From: Opitutales bacterium UBA5694
Lineage (GTDB): Bacteria > Verrucomicrobiota > Verrucomicrobiia > Opitutales > Opitutaceae
Assembly: GCA_002420185.1 (NCBI GenBank)
Contig: DIHO01000019.1
Span: forward strand, 310,001 to 374,000
Reading direction: 5' to 3'
Length of the DNA: 64,000 nt
Of the stretch, positions 26,168 through 35,691 are shown piece after piece. The position numbers and the translations under genes were made by a program. Positions within the stretch are counted from its first letter, which is position 1. Every line of letters starts with the position of its first letter. The notes beneath the pieces were generated by a model that made no database searches, had not been told where the DNA came from, and worked only from the letters and a program-made list of their open reading frames with translations.

Positions 26168-27760
26168 ATGCTATCTCACACCCCCACTAAAACTCTAATC
26201 ATTTTCCTATTTTCGGCTTTTGCGGCAAAGGCCGAGAGTCGACCAAACATTCTCTTGGCCATAGGGGATGACATTTCCTGGCATCACATGGGTGCGTATG
26301 GATCGAAATTTGTGAACACGCCGACCTTTGACAAGCTGGCGAAGCAAGGCGTGCTATTTAACAACGCATATTGTAGTGCTCCAGGTTGCAGTCCTTCGCG
26401 GGCGGCTTTGTTGACAGGGAAATACATTTGGGAAATCGAGGAGGCTGGGACCCACGCAGCGAATTTCCCGAAGCATTTGAAGGTGTATCCAGAGTTGTTG
26501 GAAGCCGAAGGATATTTCCCCGGGTTCACGGGTAAACCTTGGGGGCCAGGTAAACTGCCTGAAAGAGATCGAAATCCAGTAGGACCAGAGTTCAATAACC
26601 GGAACATGGATTCGGTTCCTGCAAAGGGTATATCGAACAAGGACTACGCCGCTAATTTTAAAGATTTTCTGAATGAACGTCCAAAAGAGAGACCCTTCGT
26701 GTTTTGGTTTGGGGCTCATGAGGCACATCGTGTGTTTGAGCAAGGATCAGGGGAGAGAAATGGAATCGACCCTAGCGATGTTACCGTACCCGCGTTTTTG
26801 CCTGATACTGAGCTGACCCGCGAAGATGTGGCGGATTACGGGCTAGAGATTCAGTGGTTTGATTCTCATTTGGGACGGATGTTAGCAGAGCTAAAAAAAC
26901 GTGGTGAATTATTGAATACTATTGTAGTGGTGACGGCTGACAATGGCATGGCCTTTCCGCGAGCGAAGGCGAACAACTACGAGTATGGCGTGCACATGCC
27001 TCTAATCATTTTTTGGCCAAACGGGATAGAGTCGGGAGGACGTCGATTAGACGATTTCGTTAGTCTCATTGATTTGGCCCCAACGTTTTTGGAAGCCGCT
27101 GGTGTAGAGATTCCGAGGGAGATGAGTGGTCGTAGCTTGATGCCGCTTCTGAAATCGGAATTGGATGGACGAGTCGATGTAACGCGTGATTTTGTTTTGT
27201 CCGGAAGGGAGCGTCATACACACGCGAGAAAGGACAATTTGGGCTACCCCATTCGGGCAATTCACACAGCGAAGTACAATTACATCCGCAACTTGCACCC
27301 AGAGCGATCGCCGACTGGAATCGAGTACAAGGATGTGGATTGGAGTCCCTCACATTCTTTGATGCTGGAGAATATCGATTCGAAGCTATCTAAACTCGCT
27401 TACGGGGCACGTCCGTTGGAAGAATTGTACGACAAGGAGAGCGATCCCTATTGCCTGAACAATCTTGCTTCAAATCCCGAGTACGCCCCAATTCTGGAAA
27501 AGCTAGGGGCTCGACTCGAGGAAGAGCTTCGCAAAGGTGGGGATCCTCGCATCTTGGGTTTCGGAGAGGTCTTTGACAGTTATCCGAGATACAGCACGAC
27601 TCGGAATTATCCGGGGTTTAATGAAAGCGGAAGGTACAATCCGGAGTTCGTTAAAGAGGCATTGGATAATATGAAGTTACTTGGTATTGAGAATCCTGCT
27701 TACGAAGGACGAGTCCTCTATAATAAATCGCAGCCGAGTCGACCCCCTTCGCGGGACTGA
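26168..27760 (+). CDS. Sulfatase (secreted)
   Basis: S1-family sulfatase (530 residues). Signal peptide is residues 1-22 (IIFLFSAFAAKA). Metal ligands are Asp34-Asp35 in LAIGDDISW. The formylglycine motif is Cys74-Ser-Pro-Ser-Arg78 in PGCSPSRAALLTGKY, the canonical Cys form that needs a formylglycine-generating enzyme (none in the window). The second metal site is VVTADNGMAFPRAK, and the C-terminal subdomain holds ELYDKESDPYCLNNLA. It is probably periplasmic or extracellular, acting on sulfated polysaccharides. It follows a decayed sugar isomerase, suggesting a once larger catabolic cluster. Substrate class unknown. Confidence 0.95.
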   Translation: MLSHTPTKTLIIFLFSAFAAKAESRPNILLAIGDDISWHHMGAYGSKFVNTPTFDKLAKQGVLFNNAYCSAPGCSPSRAALLTGKYIWEIEEAGTHAANFPKHLKVYPELLEAEGYFPGFTGKPWGPGKLPERDRNPVGPEFNNRNMDSVPAKGISNKDYAANFKDFLNERPKERPFVFWFGAHEAHRVFEQGSGERNGIDPSDVTVPAFLPDTELTREDVADYGLEIQWFDSHLGRMLAELKKRGELLNTIVVVTADNGMAFPRAKANNYEYGVHMPLIIFWPNGIESGGRRLDDFVSLIDLAPTFLEAAGVEIPREMSGRSLMPLLKSELDGRVDVTRDFVLSGRERHTHARKDNLGYPIRAIHTAKYNYIRNLHPERSPTGIEYKDVDWSPSHSLMLENIDSKLSKLAYGARPLEELYDKESDPYCLNNLASNPEYAPILEKLGARLEEELRKGGDPRILGFGEVFDSYPRYSTTRNYPGFNESGRYNPEFVKEALDNMKLLGIENPAYEGRVLYNKSQPSRPPSRD

Positions 27761-28030
27761 GACGTCTTCTTTAGGTCATATCTGGATTCCGACCCGTAAT
27801 TGCATGTATCTCGGCGTAAGGGCTTTATAACAGGCTTTTCCTAGATTGGACCGCTTGTTTTTATGTATTTTGAAGCTGGTGCTCGATCTGTAATTTTTTT
27901 CGATGCTGCCTTAACTTGTTCTTCGATAATAAGTCCAAGAATCTTCTTGTAACCGAAAATAGAGAATACGCGTTGCTCTCCTATGAGCTATTAAGCTTTC
28001 CATTCAAATTTTTGAAAATATTCCTCACTC

Positions 28031-29872
28031 ATGGCAATTATGCTGATCAATAAACAGATGCAGAATACTGGTTCGACTTTGGTCGATTCGGCTTGGGAAA
28101 GAAAGTGGGCTAAACGGCTCTTTCTTCTGCCTGCACCAGTCGTATTGTTTTTGTTCTCTGGATGCTACACTACTCCAAAGAACCAGTCCTCGAAGCTCGA
28201 GGTAGATACTCCGAATAGCTGGAACTCTGCCGAGACTCAGGGTGATTTTGAGTCTCAGAATTGGGTGAAAGATTTTAACGATCCGACGCTCGTGGCGATT
28301 ATCGAGGAATCGCTGGCCCACAATTATAACTTGAAGGCGGCCGAAGCTCGTCTGGCATCACGGATAGCGGGGTCAAGATTTGGTTCCTCGGTAGTGTGGC
28401 CCTCCTTAAATGGAAGTGCTAGCCAGAATCGGAATAAGCGAAGTACGGCTTCAGGGATTACTCAAACGCCTACGGCGGAAACCTTTGGTCTCAATGTCCG
28501 GTTTAACTGGGAGATCGATATTTGGGGAAAAGTCCGCAATGGATACCGGGGTGATCTTGCCGACATTCAGTCAGCTAAGGCTGACTATGACGCGGCCCGA
28601 TTGTCTATCGCAGGCCGTGCAGCGCAGTCCTGGTACAACGCTGTGGAGGCTCAATTGCAATATGACTTGGCCGTTCGCACGCAGGAAGCCTTGGAAGCGG
28701 GTGCTCTAATCGTGGAAGAGAATTTCAAACGCGGGATCGCTCGAGCCTTAGATGTGCGACTCGTGCGGGCCAACGTGGCTTCCAATCAAAGTACATTGGA
28801 GTCTAGATTACGGCAGAAGAACTCATCGGCTAGACTATTGGAAACCCTGTTGGGCCGATATCCGGCGAATGAGCTAATGGCGATTGGCCAGCTCATTACC
28901 AAAGAGGAAGTTCAGGCTTACAATGATAGAATAGATGAAGAGATTGCGGAGTTGAGGATTGAATTGTCGGCTCGTGAGTCGGAGGCGATCGAGAAATTAC
29001 GCAAAGGGCAACTTTCGAAGGTCCCAAAGGATATTCGGGCAGACATGGCTGAAGCGATCGAAACGCCAGAAAGTCGTCGCACCGAAGTGCACCGATATCT
29101 ACTTAATAAATACGAGGAAATTGCTTGGGCTGATTTGGAGCGTGTCGAAAAAGATGACAAGAAATTCCGCAATTATCGCGAGGACCTGCAGCGGCGTATA
29201 AGCATGAAGGTGGCCCAGAAAAAACCCATTCCCAGCGGGGAGATGGCGATCAAACTTCCTGACATTAGCGGCGGTATTCCAGTGGGACTACCTTCGGAAC
29301 TGCTGCTTCGCCGTCCTGATGTAATCTCGGTTGAACGAACCCTGGCAGCAAATGAGCAGAGGAAGTTTGAAACCAGCAAGGCGAGGATCCCTAGTATTAA
29401 TCTAACAATGTCTAGAGGAACGAGCACGCGAGATTTAGACGACATTTTTGATATTATCGACCGTAGAGTCTGGGGTCAGGCACTGAATTTTTCCCAGACG
29501 TTGTTTCAGGGAGGGCGACTCAGAGCCAACTTCAGAAGGGCAAAGGCGAATTACGAGCAGTCCTTGGCCAATTACGCGAGTACGGTGCTGACCGCCTTTA
29601 GAGAAGTGGAGAGCGCCCTAAGTAATCAAAGCTCTTACGAGCGAGACTACGAATCCCTGAAGATAGCCGCCAAGGAATCCGCCGCCGCGGAAACGCTGGC
29701 ATGGGAAGAGTATGGTAGAGGTCTAACGGGCATAACGACCGCTCTTGATGCGGTTCGCAGAAATATCACCGCACAAAGATCTTATATTCAGGTGGCAAAC
29801 CAGCGTGTTCAAGCACGCATCGACCTCTACCTCGCTTTGGGTGGCGGTTTCGATTTAAAACCTGAGGCCTAG
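28031..29872 (+). CDS. RND efflux outer-membrane lipoprotein (TolC/NodT type) with a large insertion
   Basis: Outer-membrane channel of a tripartite efflux pump (613 residues versus ~470 usual). The lipobox is FLFSGC with Cys45. The first TolC repeat contains FNWEIDIWGKVRN and the second VGLPSELLLRRPDV, FSQTLFQGGRL and TAFREVESALSN. Between LLGRYPANEL (~274-282) and the SGGIPVGLPSEL segment (~413) lies an extra charged, helical block of ~125 residues. It contains VPKDIRADMAEAIETPESRRTEVHRYLLNKYEE, which resembles a linker in planctomycete-cytochrome (DUF1549-type) proteins. It is first gene of the operon with the adaptor and RND permease. Confidence 0.9.
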   Translation: MAIMLINKQMQNTGSTLVDSAWERKWAKRLFLLPAPVVLFLFSGCYTTPKNQSSKLEVDTPNSWNSAETQGDFESQNWVKDFNDPTLVAIIEESLAHNYNLKAAEARLASRIAGSRFGSSVVWPSLNGSASQNRNKRSTASGITQTPTAETFGLNVRFNWEIDIWGKVRNGYRGDLADIQSAKADYDAARLSIAGRAAQSWYNAVEAQLQYDLAVRTQEALEAGALIVEENFKRGIARALDVRLVRANVASNQSTLESRLRQKNSSARLLETLLGRYPANELMAIGQLITKEEVQAYNDRIDEEIAELRIELSARESEAIEKLRKGQLSKVPKDIRADMAEAIETPESRRTEVHRYLLNKYEEIAWADLERVEKDDKKFRNYREDLQRRISMKVAQKKPIPSGEMAIKLPDISGGIPVGLPSELLLRRPDVISVERTLAANEQRKFETSKARIPSINLTMSRGTSTRDLDDIFDIIDRRVWGQALNFSQTLFQGGRLRANFRRAKANYEQSLANYASTVLTAFREVESALSNQSSYERDYESLKIAAKESAAAETLAWEEYGRGLTGITTALDAVRRNITAQRSYIQVANQRVQARIDLYLALGGGFDLKPEA

Positions 29873-29912
29873 AGCTAGTAAAATCTCCAAATTTTTTTAT
29901 CCGCATCTGATC

Positions 29913-31394
29913 ATGATTAAACGTCTCCTTCAAATTATCGTTCCGGTTGCCTTCCTGGCGGTTGGTCTAATGGTCTACTGGTATCTGATCCACACGGCGC
30001 CGGAACCAAGGCAGCGGCCTTCCTTTGATACGACGCCAGAAGTAGTCGCTCGAAAGCTCAAACCGGAGCCTTACACGGTTACTCTCGAGTCTCAAGGGAC
30101 GGTTCGAGCACGCACGACCAGTAACTTGATTCCGGAAGTGCGTGGTCGAATCACAAATATCAGTCCTAATTTTCGTGAGGGAGCGTTTTTCGAGGAAGGC
30201 GATGTACTACTTGAAATTGACGATAGTGACTACCAAACGGAACTCATTGTTGCGGAGGCGAATCAAGCCCAAGCGGAGTTGCGAGAGTACGAGGAGTTGG
30301 CTCGATACGAACAGGCCAAACTCGATTGGGAGCGATTGAATCCCGGCCAAGAAGCGAATCCGTTGACGCTTCGCGAGCCTCAGCTGAAGCAAGCCCGTGC
30401 CTCAACCGCTTCCGCGAAAGCTCGCGTTACAACTGCCAAACGCAATTTGGAACGAACCAAGATTAAGGCTCCTTTCGCAGGACGAATCCTTTCTAAAAAT
30501 GTAGACATAGGCCAATACATTTCACCCGGCAATCAGCTAGCTCGCCTCTACGCTGTCGATTTTGCTGAGGTTAGGCTTCCGTTAACCGCTACTCAGTATT
30601 CTTTCTTGAATCTTCCCTCGGTATACCGTGGAGAAAATCCAACATTCAGGGAGGGTCCCATTGTAACGCTGAAGTCATCAGTGGGAGGGGACACGCACGA
30701 GTGGATAGGAAGAATCGTTCGGACGGATGGCTCCGTAGACGTGAGCAGTCGTCAAATCTATGTAGTCGCACAAATACGCGACCCCTATGGAGGGTCGGTG
30801 GAAGGCCGCCCTCCGCTCAAAGTGGGGAGCTTCGTACAGGCGGAAATCGCCGGTAAAACCCTTCAGGATGTGTATGTAATTCCGCGCGTACTTTTGCGTG
30901 AGAATGAATACGTACTCCTAGTCGATAGCGACAACTACTTGACCAGAAAAAGTGTCCAACTTGCCTGGGAAACGGATGAGGTAATCATTGTGGAAAGCGG
31001 CCTCACTCCAGGAGACAAATTGTGTCTGACGGAAGTGCCGTACGCGCTTGAAGGATGGCCGGTCAATGTTATTGATGAAGAGGGAGTCACGATCGTGGCA
31101 GAGGCGCCCAAAGAGGACGAACCCACTCGAGCGAGGCCTCCTAGGCAACCATCTGGCGGAGGCTCAGGAAGGATAGGAGACCTCATTGATGCGCTTATTG
31201 TCGCAGCAGGCGACGGAATTCCGGAGGAGCTTAAAGGCAAGCTGCTAGCTGTTAAGGAGTCAGGGGATTTCTCGAAAATGCGTCCCGCAATGAGCGAACT
31301 TAGAGAATGGGCGGAGGCCAATGGAGTTGAGTTGCCCACTGGAGGTCGAGGCGGTCGAGGGGGCGGCGGTGGCGGCGGGGCCCGTGGTTTTTAG
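29913..31394 (+). CDS. RND efflux periplasmic adaptor (membrane fusion protein)
   Basis: HlyD/AcrA-type adaptor (493 residues) linking the inner-membrane pump to the outer-membrane channel. It has an N-terminal anchor (IIVPVAFLAVGLMVYWYLI), then lipoyl-like halves (GTVRARTTSNLIPEVRGRI and TKIKAPFAGRILSKNVDIGQ) flanking a helical hairpin with EEGDVLLEIDDSDYQTEL. Beta-barrel and proximal domains follow. After ~410 an unusual extension appears, a helical segment (LIDALIVAAGDGIPEELKGK) and a Gly/Arg tail (GRGGRGGGGGGG). The start is ATG 29913, 40 bp after the channel gene. The tail may be a disordered linker. Confidence 0.93.
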   Translation: MIKRLLQIIVPVAFLAVGLMVYWYLIHTAPEPRQRPSFDTTPEVVARKLKPEPYTVTLESQGTVRARTTSNLIPEVRGRITNISPNFREGAFFEEGDVLLEIDDSDYQTELIVAEANQAQAELREYEELARYEQAKLDWERLNPGQEANPLTLREPQLKQARASTASAKARVTTAKRNLERTKIKAPFAGRILSKNVDIGQYISPGNQLARLYAVDFAEVRLPLTATQYSFLNLPSVYRGENPTFREGPIVTLKSSVGGDTHEWIGRIVRTDGSVDVSSRQIYVVAQIRDPYGGSVEGRPPLKVGSFVQAEIAGKTLQDVYVIPRVLLRENEYVLLVDSDNYLTRKSVQLAWETDEVIIVESGLTPGDKLCLTEVPYALEGWPVNVIDEEGVTIVAEAPKEDEPTRARPPRQPSGGGSGRIGDLIDALIVAAGDGIPEELKGKLLAVKESGDFSKMRPAMSELREWAEANGVELPTGGRGGRGGGGGGGARGF

Positions 31395-31531
31395 TTCTCT
31401 AGCCGACAGTTTCTTCGCCTTGATTCTTCATATACCGTCTTTCGAATAGCACGCTAACCATAGAAGCGTTTCCTAGACCCTCCCCGGGAGGTATCCACCC
31501 CTATTTTTAAAAATCAAATTCAACACTCATA

Positions 31532-34500
31532 ATGCATCGTTTAATTGACTGGTTCACCCGCAATGGAGTAGCCGCCAACATCTTGATGGTGGCGATAGTC
31601 GGGGCAGGGATCTACTCGGGACTTAATAAAATTGTTCTTCAGGAGTTCCCTGATTATCCATCGCGTACGATTTCGGTAGATGTTCAATACCGCGGTTCTA
31701 CTCCAACTGAGATCGAGGAAAGCATTGTGCTTCGTCTAGAGGAGAACCTCTTCGATATTGAGGGAGTGGAGGAAATTGATGCGAGAGCCAGCTCAAACAG
31801 TGGGATCGTGTCGCTTACGATTTCGGACAATTACGATATGAATCGAGCCTTGGACGAGGTGAAGAACCGAGTTGATACGATCCGAACCTTTCCCATCGAA
31901 GCGGAGCGCCCGAGAATCACGCTCCGAAATTTTGAAGAACGCGTAATCACCGTCGTTATTGCGGGCGACCTGAGTGAGGGAGATATGAAAGGGTTGGGTG
32001 AGAATATCCGCGACGAAATTGGTAGCCTAGAAGGTATATCCTTAACTACTTTGAAAGCGGTGCGTCCCTACGAGATTGCAATTGAAGTTCCGGAAGCGAC
32101 TTTGAGGGAATACGGAATCAGTTTTGATACGGTCGTTCGTGCGGTGCGGAACCACTCGGTAGATCTTTCAGCAGGAAGTATTAAAACGGACGGTGGAAAC
32201 ATTTTGCTTCGGACCTCGCAGCAAGCCTATACACAAGCTGACTTCGACGAGATTCCTGTAGTTGTTACCAGCGACGGTACACGTGTAACGCTTGCGGACA
32301 TTGCAATTGTTCAGGACGGGTTTGACGAAACGCCTATTCGGTCTCGGTTCAACGGAGATCGGGCAATTGCAGTAGATGTTTTTCGAACAGGAGATCAGAG
32401 TGCAATCGATATTGGGGCCATTGTACGAGATTTCGTGGAAAAAAAGAGGGAAGTGCTTCCTGATGGTATCAGTCTTTCGTATTGGCAGGATGACTCCTCA
32501 CGTATCAAGGCTCGTTTGGATACGCTTCGAACGAGTGCCGTAATGGGTTATATTTTGGTATTGGTGATCTTGTCTCTATTTTTAAGACCGACGCTCGCCT
32601 TTTGGGTGGCCCTAGGAATTCCAATCGCATTTTCAGGGGCATTTTTCCTCCTGCCTATTATGGGCGTTTCGTTGAACCTGATAACGCTATTCGCCTTTAT
32701 TCTTGTATTAGGTATCGTCGTCGACGACGCCATCGTGACGGGAGAGAATGTGTACCAGCATATGCAGCGCGGTGCGGATTCAACGATGGCTTCAATAAAG
32801 GGGACCCAGGAAGTGGCGATACCTGTCATATTTGGGGTCCTCACCACGATGGTTGCGTTTTACCCGATTTCGGTAATGACGGGGACCCGCGGCAACTTTT
32901 TTAAGCAGATACCGATCGTAATTATTCCCGTGCTTTTCTTTTCTTTGGTCGAATCGAAGTTGATATTACCAGCCCACCTCAAGCATTGTGTAGGTTTGGG
33001 GAAAAAAGTTAGCCCACGAAATCAGCTCGTGAAGTTTCAGCGATTTTTTGCAGAGGGTTTAGAGAGAATCATCCTTAAGTTTTACAAGCCGGCTCTCGAA
33101 TTCTGTCTGAAGTTTCGCTACGGTACGGTTGCACTGTTTACTGCGATACTGATTGTCTTCTTGGGGGTTATTATGGGCGACCATCTGGCTTACAGCGCTT
33201 TCCCGCGCCTCGCTCGCGACCGCGTCCTTGTCTTGTTGCAAATGCCGGCGGGCACCACGTTCGAAACAACTCAAAAATACATCGACCGCATCGAAAAGGA
33301 AACCCTTGCTTACCGAAAAGAGATTAACGAAGAGCACGGAGTGGAAATAATCACTGATGTGTTCGCAACAGCCGGTGGAAATCCGTTTGGTAGTGGTCGC
33401 CCGGGCAGAAGCGGTGTGGCGGGCGTACAAGAAATTGGTGAAGTCTGTATTGAAATGCGACCGCCAGAAGAAACTGGGGTTCAAATTGGCAGTCGGGAAA
33501 TCACATTGGCTCTAAGAGATCGGGTAGGACCTATTCCCGAAGCTGAGACGTTTTCTTTCTCATTTGCGAGAGGGGGAGGGGGTGCCATGTCCGTTCAACT
33601 GGAGGGTCCAAGTATCGATGATTTGAAAGAAGTATCTGTTGAGCTTCAGAAGGTGCTGTTGGGTTACGAAGGACTGTATGATATTTCCGATTCTTTTGAG
33701 CGTTCCACCGAGGAATTGGAGCTCGAGCTAAAACCGGCTGCTTCGAATCTGGGTGTGACCGCCCAGCAATTGGCATCGCAGGTACGGCAAGCCTTTTTTG
33801 GGTCGGAGGCCCAAAAGATACAGCGTGGGCGGGATGATGTTAATGTAATGGTTCGATATCCCCGGGAGGAGCGTCGCTCGCTGGCTTCATTGAGGACGAT
33901 GATGATACGGACTCAGAATGGAACCGAGGTTCCTTTTGAAGAGGTCGCGCAAGTAGTGCCGGGTCGTGCTTTGCCCTCGATTCGAAGGGTTAATCGGAAT
34001 CGTATCATTCGCGTGGAAGCAGATGCAGATACCGAAAGCGTAGACGTGGATGCAATCGAAGTTGATGTTGTGCAGAATGTCCTCCCTCCGATGATAGCGA
34101 AGTATCCGGGTATGTCAGTCAGTCTGGAAGGTCGTGCGAAACAGCAGGCTAACAACAACGAGGAATTGATCAATGGGGTCTATTTAGTTTTGACGGCAGT
34201 GTATGTGTTGCTGGCAATCCCGTTTAGGAGTTATACCCAGCCGTTTATCGTCATGGCTGCGATTCCGTTTGGGATAATTGGGGCATTGTTAGGTCACTTT
34301 ATAATGAACTTTTTGCTTATCGATGTATTAGGTCGGGCATCGAGCCCAACGTCTGTGGTATCCATGCTTTCCCTATTAGGTATGATGGCCTTGTCGGGAG
34401 TGATCGTGAACGATAGTCTCGTGATGGTAGATTTTATAAATCGGCAACTGAAGAGGGGCATGTCGGTGCTCGACGCGGTTAGGTTGGCAGGCGTGAGAAG

Positions 34501-34774
34501 GTTTCGTCCAATCTTGTTAACCTCTTTGACGACCTTCTTTGGTCTACTTCCTCTGATGTTTGATCCCAGCTCGCAGTCGGCATTCTTAATACCTATGGCC
34601 GTTTCTCTTGGCTGGGGTATTGCGTTTGGTACCACAATTATACTGCTGTTGGTTCCGACTATCACATTAATCTTTGAGGATATTAGAGTCGCCTATTGTA
34701 ATCTCTACAACAAGCCCCTCGATCGGCATCAGGCTGAGAGGGATTACGTCGCAGTTGAAGCGAGTAACGATTGA
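31532..34774 (+). CDS. RND-family efflux permease (AcrB/HAE1 type)
   Basis: Inner-membrane proton-driven pump, 1080 residues, with 12 expected membrane segments and two large periplasmic loops. Typical features: MHRLIDWFTRNGVAANILM start, GSTPTEIEESIVLRLEENL, and the TM4 aspartates of GIVVDDAIVTGENVYQHM that carry protons. SFARGGGGAMSVQLEGPS opens the second periplasmic loop, and LSGVIVNDSLVMVDFINRQ lies in the C-terminal half. The sequence is closer to the heavy-chain HAE1 drug or lipid branch than to the CusA metal type, but the substrate is unknown. It is third in the operon, 137 bp after the adaptor, and followed by a strong terminator. Confidence 0.95.
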   Translation: MHRLIDWFTRNGVAANILMVAIVGAGIYSGLNKIVLQEFPDYPSRTISVDVQYRGSTPTEIEESIVLRLEENLFDIEGVEEIDARASSNSGIVSLTISDNYDMNRALDEVKNRVDTIRTFPIEAERPRITLRNFEERVITVVIAGDLSEGDMKGLGENIRDEIGSLEGISLTTLKAVRPYEIAIEVPEATLREYGISFDTVVRAVRNHSVDLSAGSIKTDGGNILLRTSQQAYTQADFDEIPVVVTSDGTRVTLADIAIVQDGFDETPIRSRFNGDRAIAVDVFRTGDQSAIDIGAIVRDFVEKKREVLPDGISLSYWQDDSSRIKARLDTLRTSAVMGYILVLVILSLFLRPTLAFWVALGIPIAFSGAFFLLPIMGVSLNLITLFAFILVLGIVVDDAIVTGENVYQHMQRGADSTMASIKGTQEVAIPVIFGVLTTMVAFYPISVMTGTRGNFFKQIPIVIIPVLFFSLVESKLILPAHLKHCVGLGKKVSPRNQLVKFQRFFAEGLERIILKFYKPALEFCLKFRYGTVALFTAILIVFLGVIMGDHLAYSAFPRLARDRVLVLLQMPAGTTFETTQKYIDRIEKETLAYRKEINEEHGVEIITDVFATAGGNPFGSGRPGRSGVAGVQEIGEVCIEMRPPEETGVQIGSREITLALRDRVGPIPEAETFSFSFARGGGGAMSVQLEGPSIDDLKEVSVELQKVLLGYEGLYDISDSFERSTEELELELKPAASNLGVTAQQLASQVRQAFFGSEAQKIQRGRDDVNVMVRYPREERRSLASLRTMMIRTQNGTEVPFEEVAQVVPGRALPSIRRVNRNRIIRVEADADTESVDVDAIEVDVVQNVLPPMIAKYPGMSVSLEGRAKQQANNNEELINGVYLVLTAVYVLLAIPFRSYTQPFIVMAAIPFGIIGALLGHFIMNFLLIDVLGRASSPTSVVSMLSLLGMMALSGVIVNDSLVMVDFINRQLKRGMSVLDAVRLAGVRRFRPILLTSLTTFFGLLPLMFDPSSQSAFLIPMAVSLGWGIAFGTTIILLLVPTITLIFEDIRVAYCNLYNKPLDRHQAERDYVAVEASND

Positions 34775-34798
34775 AAAAGACGAGGGAATGCTTTCGGG

Positions 34799-34827
34799 AA
34801 CGCCGCTTTTCTGAGTGGCGTTTTTTT
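34799..34827 (+). terminator. Intrinsic terminator of the RND operon
   Basis: Stem AACGCCGC / GTGGCGTT (8 bp with one G-T pair), loop TTTTCTGA, followed by a run of seven T. It begins 24 bp after the permease stop. Confidence 0.9.
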
Positions 34828-35008
34828 GTGTGAACTCTGGAAAAGGAACAACACTTGGGTTTTTTCAAAGTCTACTTTTTTGTAACTCGAGCGATCTTTA
34901 CGAGGCCCATGCCCTGCCTCTGCAACTTGTTGAAGAAAAAGTAGTGGTAGGATTCCGTTGATTGAACGAATAAAGGCTTTTAGTTATGTGGATATCCTCG
35001 GGATATTT

Positions 35009-35520
35009 CTAAAGGAGGCCTGCATTTGGGGTCGAAGCGGGTTTGAAACCTTGGCTGAGATAAAAACTGAAAGATGAGTTGGTTGGGGTAGTGCAAACGA
35101 AGTGCAATTTTGATTTCCTAGATACGGCGGTGTTTTCTGCTTTCAGGTAGAGGGACTGTGCGATCCCGCTCATTCGGTGATTCGAGTCTACGTACAGTGC
35201 GAGTAGTTGTTCCGTTCTTGGTTCGAGATTTGGATTTAGAATTACGATTCCAGAAAGTTATTCCTCGTCAAGGACCTCAAATGCTTCTGATCCTAGCCCA
35301 AGGTCTATTTACCATTTTTCGTAATAGTTATCTTGGCAACTGGGTTCGTGGGGTACCGAGGCGCGTTCGCTGAACGCTTTTAGCTCGACGTCGATGTAGC
35401 GGTAGCGGTGCTCAATCTCTTCGATCGATAGATTTGGTAGATCTTTTAAATTTCGTCGGGATTGAGAAGACGGATTTCGATCAGATTTAAGGTGGTGAGG
35501 CTGATGGAAGGAATGTCTTC
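35009..35520 (-). pseudogene. GNAT-family acetyltransferase, disrupted
   Basis: On the minus strand a GNAT fold is readable in pieces. An upstream part (EIEHRYRYIDVELKAFSERA) runs to TAA at 35309-35311, then GSEAFEVLDEE meets a second in-frame TAA. The acetyl-CoA-binding motif follows in the same frame (TEQLLALYVDSNHRMSGIAQ), then the C-terminal NSSFSFYLSQGFKPAS. It ends with TAG at 35009-35011. A change of frame near 35480 also separates the N-terminal segment. No intact translation is possible. This fills most of the 900-bp gap between the RND operon and the HTH-metallohydrolase gene. Confidence 0.7.
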
Positions 35521-35691
35521 TTTTTCCCACTGGCTAGTTTTTACCCAACCGAAACATCCGATTCGTATGCTTTTGGGGTAAATTTCACAAGAAGCCGAAC
35601 TCTTCATCGCAAAGAGTAAATTTAAATTTTTTGGAGAAGGAGTTATCGAATATTGTCGCCTCATCAGCAAGATTCCGAAAGCCATAGAGTA

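Noticed and set aside
31440..31531. CCTCCCCGGGAGG-like palindrome between adaptor and RND permease
   Set aside because: Short GC-rich hairpin without T-run; could be a weak pause site, but chance is a sufficient explanation.
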